From Zoogloea sp041917255 (GTDB lineage: Bacteria > Pseudomonadota > Gammaproteobacteria > Burkholderiales > Rhodocyclaceae), in contig JAYRYA010000002.1 in assembly GCA_041917255.1 (NCBI GenBank), positions 1 to 64,000 on the forward strand: DNA of 64,000 nt, read 5' to 3'. The notes beneath the pieces were generated by a model that did not search any database, was not told the origin of the DNA, and was given only the letters and a program-made list of their open reading frames with translations. The stretch's first letter is position 1. Each line of letters begins with the position of its first letter. Positions 1 through 8,274 of this stretch are shown here, in pieces. The translations under genes and the position numbers were made by a program.

Positions 1-1420
1 GGCGTCGGCAGCGACACCATCAACGTTGGCACGACGAGCACCTCGACCCGCCTGATCGCTGGTGACAACGCCGACATCACCTACGCGTCGCCGGGCAGCT
101 TCACGAACTTCTCTACGCTGGACACGCTGCAAACCACCGGCGGCATCGACGCGATCCAGATCGGCACCGACGCCAGCACCGGCGACCTGGGCAGCAACTA
201 CATCTTCGGCGGCATGGAGGTGGACACCATCCACGTCGCCGCCAACTGGAACGCCGCCACCTCGACGGCCACCTTCGGCTCCGCCACCACGACGGACGTG
301 ATCCTCTCCGACAACGGTGAGATCACCCGCCCGAGCGGCTCGACGCTGCTCAGCCACGTCGTCTCCACCAACATCACCGCCGGCCTCGGCGGTGACGACC
401 GCGTGCTCACCGCCAATGGCGACAAGACGATCATTGGTGGTGTCGGCAACGACACCATCAACGTTGGCACGACGAGCACCTCGACCCGCCTGGTCGCTGG
501 CGACAACGCCGACATCACCTACGCCTCGCCGGGCAGCTTCACGAGCTTCTCGACCCTCGACACCGCACAGGAAACGGGCGGCATCGACGCAATCCAGATT
601 GGCTCGGATGCCAGCACCGGCGACCTGGGCAGCAACTACATCTTCGGCGGCATGGAGGTGGACACCATCCACGTCGCCGCCAACTGGAACGCTGCCACCT
701 CGACGGCCACCTTCGGCTCCGCCACCACGACGGACGTGATCCTCTCCGACAACGGTGAGATCACCCGCCCGAGCGGCTCGACCCTTCTCAGCCACGTCGT
801 CTCCACCCAGATCACCGCCGGCCTCGGCGGTGACGACCGGGTACTTACGGCCAACGGTGACAAGACGATCATTGGCGGCGTCGGCAACGACACCATCAAC
901 GTTGGCACGACGAGTACCTCGACCCGCCTGATCGCTGGCGACAACGCCGACATCACCTACGCCTCGCCGGGCAGCTTCACGAGCTTCTCGACCCTCGACA
1001 CCGCACAGGAAACGGGCGGCATCGACGCAATCCAGATTGGCACCGACGCCAGCACCGGCGACCTGGGTTCGGATTACATCCTCGGCGGCATGGAGGTGGA
1101 CACCATCCACGTCGCCGCCAACTGGAACGCCGCCACCTCCACCGCGACCTTCGGCTCCGCGACCACGACGGACGTGATCCTCTCGGACAACGGCGCGATC
1201 ACCCGGCCGAGCGGCTCGACGCTGCTCAGCCACGTCGTCTCCACCCAGATCACCGCCGGCCTCGGCGGTGACGACCGCGTGCTCACGGCGAATGGCGACA
1301 AGACCCTCATCGGTGGTGTGGGCAATGATCTGATCCACGTGGGTACCACCAGCGCGTCCACGCGCCTGATCGCCGGCGACAACGCCGACATCACTTACGA
1401 CAGCTATGGCAGCTTCGTGG
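1..1420 (+). repeat. 438-bp tandem repeats inside the giant protein gene
   Basis: The block beginning at the codons for GGMEVDTIHVAAN recurs at 438-bp spacing (Met codons at 214, 652 and 1090), giving units of exactly 146 codons. The two complete adjacent units 214-651 and 652-1089 differ at only about five residues (N/Q, V/I, S/T, N/D, F/L). A partial copy occupies 1-213 and the third full copy degrades after about 1350. The array evidently continues upstream of the window. Confidence 0.93.
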
Positions 1421-4400
1421 TCTTCCAGACCACCGACCTGATCGCAGCCACCGGCGGCCAGGACGTGATCCGCATCGGCGACGCCAGCAGCGTCGGCAAC
1501 CTGGGCTACAACTTCGTGTTCGGCGGCATGGGTGCCGATCAGGTGTGGATCTCGGCTGAGTACGACAGCGTTGCCAAGGCCGACCGCATGGGCAAGGCCG
1601 TCAGTGACGACATCGTTGTGGGCGACAACGGCCGCATCGAGCGCTCCGCCCGCACCGCCAGCGCCCCCAACCAGCTGCTACAGGTGGTCACCACCCGCAA
1701 CGACAAGGGCGGCGACGACCGCATCCTCAGCGCCAACGGCAGCAAGGTGCTGGTGGGCGGCTTTGGCGCAGACATCATCCACGCCCGCGACGGCGACGCG
1801 CTGGTGATGGGCGACAACGCCCAGATCGACTACGACGCGGTCAGCCGCAACGGCGTGTTGCGCAGCGTGGTCAGCACCGACATCGTGATCGGCGGCAACG
1901 ACACCATCACCCTCGAAGAAGGCTTCAAGCTCGTCTCCGGCGGCTTTGGCGCGGACACCATCCAGATCGAGGCTGACAACATCGACAACGTCAGCGGCAG
2001 CGTCGCTACCAGCGAGGCGATCGGCGCCGCGGTGTGGGCCGCGGGCTCCCTGGCCCGCGTCACCGGTGTGGTCGGCGTTGCCGGCACCGTGCCCACCTCG
2101 GACCTTGGCGGCGCCGCGCTGGCCGCGGCCCAGACGGGCAACCGTGGCCGCAACGGGCGCTTCATTGCCGGCGACAACGTGCGCTTCGAGTTTGACGACC
2201 AGAGCGGCCTCACCGCCATGAGCACGATCGACCCGATTGCTGCCACCGGCGGCGCCGACAGCATCACCCTCGGCACCGCCACCATCGCCGCCACCGCCGA
2301 CCTGGGCTACCAGGTGGTGATGGGCGGCATGGCGGCCGACACCATCACCGTGCGCGAGCAGACTGCCTCTACCGACATCATCCTCGGTGACAACGGCGAG
2401 CTGTTGCGCAAGGCCCGCGGCTACGCCACCCTGTCGGTCACCAGCAGCGTGCCCGAAAGCGGCGGCGCCGACACCATCCTCAGCGGCCGGGGCGACAAGC
2501 TCGTCGTCGGCGGGTATGGCGCCGACAGCATCACCCTGCGCACCAGCGATCTGCCCGATGTCGGCGGTGCCGCCACCGCCAGCAATCGCAGCATCGTGCT
2601 GGGCGATTCCGGCGTGGTCACCTTCGACGCCTCCGGCGGCGGCGCGCTCCAGCGCATCGAGAGCACCAACCCGTCGCTGGGCGGCGACGACACGGTGAAC
2701 ATCGGTGACGGCGACGTGAGCTTCATCGGCGGCTACGGCCGCGACTCCCTGGCGGTCAATTCGAACCGCAGTGCCTTCCGAATCGCGGCGGGCGACAACG
2801 CGCGTTTCAGCTACGCCGGCATCGGCAATACCGCGTGGCAGGGTGAAGACCTCATCTCGGCCCAGACCCTGGACCTGTCGTCCTCCACCGGCGACGCCGA
2901 CAGCCTGCGCTTCGGCGTCTCGGGCAGCCTCACCGGCGTGATGGGGCAGGCGATCCTGATCGGCGGCATCGGCGCCGACCGTCTCACCGTCACCGGCCAG
3001 AGCGCCGACGCGCTGCTGATCGGCGATAACGGTCAGGTCACGGTCGTTCAGGGCACCCCGGCCAGCGGTGCCACCCTGGCCCAGGTCTCGATGCAATGGG
3101 CCAACGGTCAACCTTCGCCGGCCAATATCTCCTACCTCGAAGGCGTCGCCACCCTCACGCCCGATCTGGGTGCTGGCGACGTGCTCGAAACCACCGCCGG
3201 CACCTCGGTGCTCATCGGTGGCCAGGGCGGCGACACCCTGCGCGCCGGCCGCGGTAACGGCGTGGTCTTCGGCGACGGCGCAGCGCTCACCTGGTCGACC
3301 GGCGTGCTGCGCCAGGCAGCCAGCTTCGGCGTGGCCCAGGGCGGTTCCGACATCATCGAGCTGGGCGCCGGCGGCGGCACCAACGACGGCCACAAGATCG
3401 TCGTCGGTGGCTTTGGCGCCGACAGCGTCACGATCTCGTCGGTGCAGGGCAGCGGCAACACGCCCGAAACCGCCCGCGAGCGCGCCATCGCCGGCGACAA
3501 CGCCACGGTGATCCTCGACGCCAATGGCCGCATCACCGGCTTCTCCACCCTCGACACCGACGCCGCCACCGGCGGCAACGACACCGTTCAGCTCTCGGTC
3601 TCGTCGGCCAGCCCGGCGGTGTCGGGTCTCACCGACCTCAACATCGTGGCGGGCGGCGTGGGCAGCGACACCCTCACCGTGGGCGCCGCCAACCGCTACA
3701 CCGGCGTGGCCAGCGGCGACAACCTGGACTACCGCCGCAGCGACGGCAGCGCCGGCGACACCGGCGCCCGCTACCGCAGCCTGTTTGCCACCGTGCTGCA
3801 GCCCTTCACCGGCGGCGACGACACCCTGCGTCTCGGCTCGGGCGAGCTGATCGCCTTTGGCGGCGCCGGCAACGACCGCATCGAGGCCAGCACCGCCTCG
3901 GGCGACACCGCGATGATCTTCGGCGACGCCGGCACGGCCGCCTTCGACATTGCCGCCAGCGGCCGCCTCGAGCAGCTCAACACCCTGGCCGACGCCAGCG
4001 GCGGCAACGACACCATCGCCGCCGGGGCCGGCACGCTCTACCTTTTCGGCGGCGCCGGCAGCGACAACGTGGGCGCCACCGCGGCCGACAACGCCACCCG
4101 CATCGTGCTGGGCGACACCGGCCAGGTTAACTTTGGCGCCGGTGTGCCGGGTCTCATCCAGACCAGCACCGACGACGCTCCCGCGGCCACCTCGGCCGAC
4201 ACCATCACCGTGCCGCTCACCGACGGCTCCGGCACCCTCGGCCACAACTTCGTGGTCGGCGGCGCTGGCCAGGACACCCTGATCGGCAGCATCTCTGCGG
4301 GCGACCGCGTGCTGGCGGGCAGTGGCATGATCGACGCCGCCGCCAACGGCGGCAACGGCGTGGTGGTCAGCGTCACCGTGCTCGGCAACCACGGCGAGTT

Positions 4401-7400
4401 CGGCTACGGCACCACGCTCCCCGACACCGTCGACGGCATCGTCGTGGTTGGCACGACCCCCCCCGATGACGGCTCCGGTGGAACGGGTGGCACGGGCGGG
4501 ACCGATGGCACCGGCGGAACGGGTGGCTCCGGCAGCACCGACGGCAGCGTCACCGAATACAAGCTCACCGGTGCCGGCGACGTGCTCGACGGCTCCACCC
4601 AGACGGCCACCGGGCGCATCGCCTATCCGTCCCTCACCTCGGGGCTGGCGGTTTTTGCGCCGGTCATTCTCGATGGCAGCTTCGGTTCGCTCACCCTCAG
4701 CGCCGACGGCTCGTGGTCCTACACCCTGGCCAGCGCCAACGCTCTGGCCGGCCGCGTGGGCCAATCCACCGCGCTGCAGGCCCTCGGTACCGGAGAGAGC
4801 AAGCAGGAGGTCTTCCACATCACCACTACCGACGGCAGCACCACCACGGTGACCATCACCGTCACCGGCCGGCCGCTGGAAGTATTTGCCCACGCCGGCA
4901 ATGCCCGCGAGGCCGGCGGCGTCCTCAACGCCATCGCCGGGGCGGGCGCCAGCGCCACCGCGGCCAGCGGCGGCGTGCTCGACGACGCCATCGGCACCGT
5001 GGCCGACGGCACCGCCATCGCCCGCGTCACCGCCGTGAGCGCCGGCAGCACCGCCGGCACCGTCGGCAGCGCGCTCGCCGGCCGCTTCGGCAGCCTCACC
5101 CTCAACGCCGACGGCAGCTACAGCTACGTGGTGGATGACGCCGCCGCGGCCACCCAGAACCTTGCCGCCGGCGAGACCGGCACCGACAGCTTCACCTTCA
5201 CCGTCACCCGCAACGGCGGCCGCAGCGTCACCACCACCCTCGACATCGCGGTGGCTGGCGCCGACGACACTCCGGTCACCACCGGCGATCTCACCGGCGC
5301 GATCACCGAGGTCGTCAGCCCGGCGGGCGTGCTCGCCACCACCGGCAGCATCGGCTTCAGCGATGTGGATCTGGCCGACACCCACAACGTCGTCGGCGTC
5401 ACTGCCTCGGCGGGCGCGCTGGGCACGCTCAATGCCAGCGTCACCACGCTGGCCAGTGACGTGGACGGCACCGGCGGCATCATCGGCTGGGCCTACACCG
5501 TCAATGCCGCCGACGTGGAATACCTGGCCGCCGGCCAGACTCGCGTCGAAATCTTCACCCTTGCCATCAGCAACGGCCGCGGCGGCATCACCGACACCGT
5601 CGTCACGGTCACCCTCACCGGCACCAACGACGCGCCGGTCGTGGCCCTGTCCGGCCTGTCCGGCTCGGTCACCGAGGCCGTCATTCCGGTGGGCGACCTG
5701 ACGGCCCAAGGCCGCGTGGCCTTCTCCGACGCCGACCTCGCCGACAGCCACGTCGTGCTGCCGACCATCACCGCCACGGCCGGCGCGCTGGGTAGCCTCA
5801 CCGCCAGCGTCACCGCCCCGGCCAGCGATGCGGACGGGCAGGGCGGCGAGATCACCTGGCAGTACCGCGTCGCCGCGTCGGCGGTGGAATACCTCTCCGC
5901 TGGCGAGACCAGGGTCGAGACCTTCACCCTCAGCCTCGACGACGGCCACGGCGGCATCACCAGTCGCAGCGTCACCGTCACCCTCTCCGGCACCAACGAT
6001 GCGCCGGTGGTGGCCACGCTCGATCTCACCGGCGCCGTCACCGAGGCCGGCACGCCCGCGGGCAGCCTCACCGACAGCGGCCGCATCGCCTTCACCGACG
6101 TGGATCACCTGGACAGCCACCGCGTGCTACCGGTCATCACCGCCTCCGATGGCGCGCTCGGCACCCTCACGGCTGGCGTCGATGGCGACGCCATCGCCTG
6201 GACCTACTCGGTGGCTGCTGCTGCGGTGGAATCCCTCGCGGTGGGCGAGACCAAGGTCGAAACCTTCACCCTCAGCCTCGACGACGGGCAGGGCGGCACC
6301 GTGGCGCGCACCGTCACGGTCAGCATCGCCGGCACCAACGACGCCCCGGTGGCGGGTGCCGACAGCGCCGCCATCCGCGAGGACGCTACCCTCGCCGTCG
6401 ATGCCGTCGGTGGCGTGCTCGCCAACGACACCGACGTGGACGCCAGCGACGTGCTGCGTGTCGGTGCGGTGGGCGTGGCCGGCGCAGCGCCGCTGGCTGC
6501 GGGCGTGGGTACGGCCGTCACCGGCACCTACGGTACCCTCGTCCTCAACGCCGACGGCAGCTACACCTACGCCGTGGATACCGCCGCCGGCCAGGCCCTC
6601 CAGGCCGGCGAGGCTGCCACCGAAACCTTCACCTACGTGGTGGCGGACGGTCACGGCGGCACCGCGACGCAAACCCTCACCCTCGCCATCACCGGCAGCG
6701 ACGACCACCCGACGGTTGGCGGCGACACCCGCGGCGCGGTCAAGACCGACCGCAACCTCGTCACCACCGGCACCCTCACGGTGGTCGATGCCGACGCCGG
6801 CGAATCCGGTTTCGTGGCGGGCGAGCTGGCCGGTCTGTATGGCACGCTGGTCATCGACACCGCCGGCGGGTGGACCTACACCGCCGACCCGGCCCGCGTG
6901 TCGAGCGGCCTTTTCGCCATCGACGCCATCGGTGTCACCACCCTCGACGGCAGCGCCGCCGAGGTGCGCATCACCGTCAATGGGCCGGACGCGATCCTGA
7001 TCGCCGCCCTGTCGCCCACGGTGAGCGGCCAGGTCTTTGGCGCCTCGACGCCGATCCTTGGCGCGGGCTCGGTGGCCAATGCCCCCGTCCAGACCGTCCA
7101 GGCCCCCGTGGCCGTTGCCGCGTCGCTCCCGACTACGTTGGCAGAGGCAATTGTCGCCGGCGGCGAGGGGGGCCGCGCTGCCGAGCCCCCCGCTGTCGGC
7201 CCGAGCCGCCGCGGCCCCTCGCTGTCGGGAGGTGGCACCGGCAACGGTGAAGCGAGCCTCGGGAGCACCGGCAACCCCGACGGCGCTGTCCTCGGCACGA
7301 CGCTGCTGCCACCCGTCCAGCGGGCGCCAGTGGTCATCCCGCAGACGGTGGGCATCAAGGTCTTCACCCCGTCCGTGTCGATCACCAACGCCCTGGCCTT

Positions 7401-7806
7401 CGGGCAGAGCATCCGCCTCGCCAGCAGCCCGCTGGGTACGCCGGGTGAGATCGATCGTCAGAACACCGGCAGTGTTCTGGTGCAGGACACCGCCCGCGCA
7501 CAGGAATCCGACGAGAGCACGCCGACGCTGCCCCAGGTCGCCCCGCCCGAAGCCAGTGCGACCCCCACCGGCCCGGCGCAGACCCTCGTCGAGGACGAGC
7601 CGAGCCTGACCGACCTGGCGCTGCCTCCGTCCGACGCCCTCACCGCCGCGCCGGTCGAGCCCGAAGCCGCCGACAGCGAGACCGATCCCGGTGCAGCCCT
7701 GGCCGCCGCTGCCGGAGGGTTGATTGGCGCCCGTCGCATTCAATGGTCGCTGCCTGCTGCCGATAAAGCATCCAGCCGCCGCGCATCCGGCCGGCGGGCA
7801 GCATGA
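1..7806 (+). CDS. giant repeat surface protein, C-terminal 2601 residues (5' partial)
   Basis: The frame is open from base 1, so the start lies upstream. The first ~470 residues are near-identical 146-residue units; more diverged units continue to about nt 4450. Units carry RTX-like GGxGxD motifs (GGVGNDTINV, GGFGADIIHA, GGQGGDTLRA) alternating with GDNG/GDNA motifs, as in beta-roll or beta-solenoid proteins. A Gly/Thr-rich linker (about nt 4460-4545) leads to roughly seven VCBS/cadherin-like domains (nt 4545-7000), recognisable by GTNDAPV boundaries and LNADGSYxY. The last ~270 residues are Pro/Ala-rich and end in a short hydrophobic stretch (AALAAAAGGLIGA) plus an Arg-rich tail. Likely a very large extracellular adhesin or matrix protein. 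The family is clear in type but I cannot name an ortholog. The export route is inferred from the genes downstream. Confidence 0.88.
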   Translation, partial: GVGSDTINVGTTSTSTRLIAGDNADITYASPGSFTNFSTLDTLQTTGGIDAIQIGTDASTGDLGSNYIFGGMEVDTIHVAANWNAATSTATFGSATTTDVILSDNGEITRPSGSTLLSHVVSTNITAGLGGDDRVLTANGDKTIIGGVGNDTINVGTTSTSTRLVAGDNADITYASPGSFTSFSTLDTAQETGGIDAIQIGSDASTGDLGSNYIFGGMEVDTIHVAANWNAATSTATFGSATTTDVILSDNGEITRPSGSTLLSHVVSTQITAGLGGDDRVLTANGDKTIIGGVGNDTINVGTTSTSTRLIAGDNADITYASPGSFTSFSTLDTAQETGGIDAIQIGTDASTGDLGSDYILGGMEVDTIHVAANWNAATSTATFGSATTTDVILSDNGAITRPSGSTLLSHVVSTQITAGLGGDDRVLTANGDKTLIGGVGNDLIHVGTTSASTRLIAGDNADITYDSYGSFVVFQTTDLIAATGGQDVIRIGDASSVGNLGYNFVFGGMGADQVWISAEYDSVAKADRMGKAVSDDIVVGDNGRIERSARTASAPNQLLQVVTTRNDKGGDDRILSANGSKVLVGGFGADIIHARDGDALVMGDNAQIDYDAVSRNGVLRSVVSTDIVIGGNDTITLEEGFKLVSGGFGADTIQIEADNIDNVSGSVATSEAIGAAVWAAGSLARVTGVVGVAGTVPTSDLGGAALAAAQTGNRGRNGRFIAGDNVRFEFDDQSGLTAMSTIDPIAATGGADSITLGTATIAATADLGYQVVMGGMAADTITVREQTASTDIILGDNGELLRKARGYATLSVTSSVPESGGADTILSGRGDKLVVGGYGADSITLRTSDLPDVGGAATASNRSIVLGDSGVVTFDASGGGALQRIESTNPSLGGDDTVNIGDGDVSFIGGYGRDSLAVNSNRSAFRIAAGDNARFSYAGIGNTAWQGEDLISAQTLDLSSSTGDADSLRFGVSGSLTGVMGQAILIGGIGADRLTVTGQSADALLIGDNGQVTVVQGTPASGATLAQVSMQWANGQPSPANISYLEGVATLTPDLGAGDVLETTAGTSVLIGGQGGDTLRAGRGNGVVFGDGAALTWSTGVLRQAASFGVAQGGSDIIELGAGGGTNDGHKIVVGGFGADSVTISSVQGSGNTPETARERAIAGDNATVILDANGRITGFSTLDTDAATGGNDTVQLSVSSASPAVSGLTDLNIVAGGVGSDTLTVGAANRYTGVASGDNLDYRRSDGSAGDTGARYRSLFATVLQPFTGGDDTLRLGSGELIAFGGAGNDRIEASTASGDTAMIFGDAGTAAFDIAASGRLEQLNTLADASGGNDTIAAGAGTLYLFGGAGSDNVGATAADNATRIVLGDTGQVNFGAGVPGLIQTSTDDAPAATSADTITVPLTDGSGTLGHNFVVGGAGQDTLIGSISAGDRVLAGSGMIDAAANGGNGVVVSVTVLGNHGEFGYGTTLPDTVDGIVVVGTTPPDDGSGGTGGTGGTDGTGGTGGSGSTDGSVTEYKLTGAGDVLDGSTQTATGRIAYPSLTSGLAVFAPVILDGSFGSLTLSADGSWSYTLASANALAGRVGQSTALQALGTGESKQEVFHITTTDGSTTTVTITVTGRPLEVFAHAGNAREAGGVLNAIAGAGASATAASGGVLDDAIGTVADGTAIARVTAVSAGSTAGTVGSALAGRFGSLTLNADGSYSYVVDDAAAATQNLAAGETGTDSFTFTVTRNGGRSVTTTLDIAVAGADDTPVTTGDLTGAITEVVSPAGVLATTGSIGFSDVDLADTHNVVGVTASAGALGTLNASVTTLASDVDGTGGIIGWAYTVNAADVEYLAAGQTRVEIFTLAISNGRGGITDTVVTVTLTGTNDAPVVALSGLSGSVTEAVIPVGDLTAQGRVAFSDADLADSHVVLPTITATAGALGSLTASVTAPASDADGQGGEITWQYRVAASAVEYLSAGETRVETFTLSLDDGHGGITSRSVTVTLSGTNDAPVVATLDLTGAVTEAGTPAGSLTDSGRIAFTDVDHLDSHRVLPVITASDGALGTLTAGVDGDAIAWTYSVAAAAVESLAVGETKVETFTLSLDDGQGGTVARTVTVSIAGTNDAPVAGADSAAIREDATLAVDAVGGVLANDTDVDASDVLRVGAVGVAGAAPLAAGVGTAVTGTYGTLVLNADGSYTYAVDTAAGQALQAGEAATETFTYVVADGHGGTATQTLTLAITGSDDHPTVGGDTRGAVKTDRNLVTTGTLTVVDADAGESGFVAGELAGLYGTLVIDTAGGWTYTADPARVSSGLFAIDAIGVTTLDGSAAEVRITVNGPDAILIAALSPTVSGQVFGASTPILGAGSVANAPVQTVQAPVAVAASLPTTLAEAIVAGGEGGRAAEPPAVGPSRRGPSLSGGGTGNGEASLGSTGNPDGAVLGTTLLPPVQRAPVVIPQTVGIKVFTPSVSITNALAFGQSIRLASSPLGTPGEIDRQNTGSVLVQDTARAQESDESTPTLPQVAPPEASATPTGPAQTLVEDEPSLTDLALPPSDALTAAPVEPEAADSETDPGAALAAAAGGLIGARRIQWSLPAADKASSRRASGRRAA

Positions 7807-7832
7807 CAACATTCCGCGAAAGTGAGGATTCA

Positions 7833-8129
7833 ATGAGCGAACAAGCCACCGTCCAGAACATCCAGCAACCTGCCGAAGCCCCTGCGCTGGTGTGGGACGA
7901 CAGCGCAATGCAGACCCATTACGCCAACGTCTGCAACGTGATGGGCACCCGCGAGGAGATGGCGCTGCTCTTCGGCGCCCATCAGACCTGGCAGCAGGAC
8001 GCCAAGGAGGTTCGCGTGGCGTTGTCGAACCGCATCGTGATGAACCCCTACGCCGCCAAGCGCCTGCACGCGCTGCTGGAGATCGCCCTGAAGGAATACG
8101 AAGGCCGCTACGGCGAACTGAAGCTCTGA
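7833..8129 (+). CDS. DUF3467-like small protein
   Basis: A 98-residue soluble protein. The core (YANVCNVMGTREEMALLFG, then NPYAAKRLHALLEIALKEYE) fits DUF3467: a YxN...V pattern, an FG strand end, a P..AK.L helix and a terminal YE..YG. The family has no assigned biochemical role that I know of. ATG 7833 is preferred because GAGGA (7824-7828) lies just upstream. An in-frame ATG at 7803 overlaps the stop of the giant gene (ATGA) and would add ten residues, so translational coupling is possible. A strong terminator follows, making this the last gene of the giant-protein transcript. No signal peptide or membrane segment is visible, so it should act in the cytoplasm, perhaps as a factor for the giant protein. 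Confidence 0.75.
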   Translation: MSEQATVQNIQQPAEAPALVWDDSAMQTHYANVCNVMGTREEMALLFGAHQTWQQDAKEVRVALSNRIVMNPYAAKRLHALLEIALKEYEGRYGELKL

Positions 8130-8173
8130 CGGCCGGCGCGCCCGACGCGGGCGCGATCCCTGAGTTGTACCCG

Positions 8174-8209
8174 GTATCGCCACCCAACACAGGTGGCGAT
8201 ACTTTTTTT
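8174..8209 (+). terminator. rho-independent terminator after the DUF3467 gene
   Basis: A perfect 11-bp stem (GTATCGCCACC at 8174-8184 with its complement at 8192-8202) encloses a 7-base loop and is followed directly by seven T (8203-8209). It separates the giant-protein transcript from the secretion genes that begin at 8275. Confidence 0.95.
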
Positions 8210-8274
8210 GGGATTGCCCTCAAGGGTGAGGCGCTTCGCGACGATTACAGCGCAGTCTTCATCCGGAAATTCCC

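Noticed and set aside
1..1420. CRISPR array
   Set aside because: The repeats are 438 bp, in frame and coding, with no short repeat-spacer pattern; no cas genes are present.
1678..6120. Very long open frame on the minus strand opposite the giant protein gene
   Set aside because: Low-complexity Gly/Ala/Val/His composition without domains; mirrors the codon periodicity and GC bias of the plus-strand gene.
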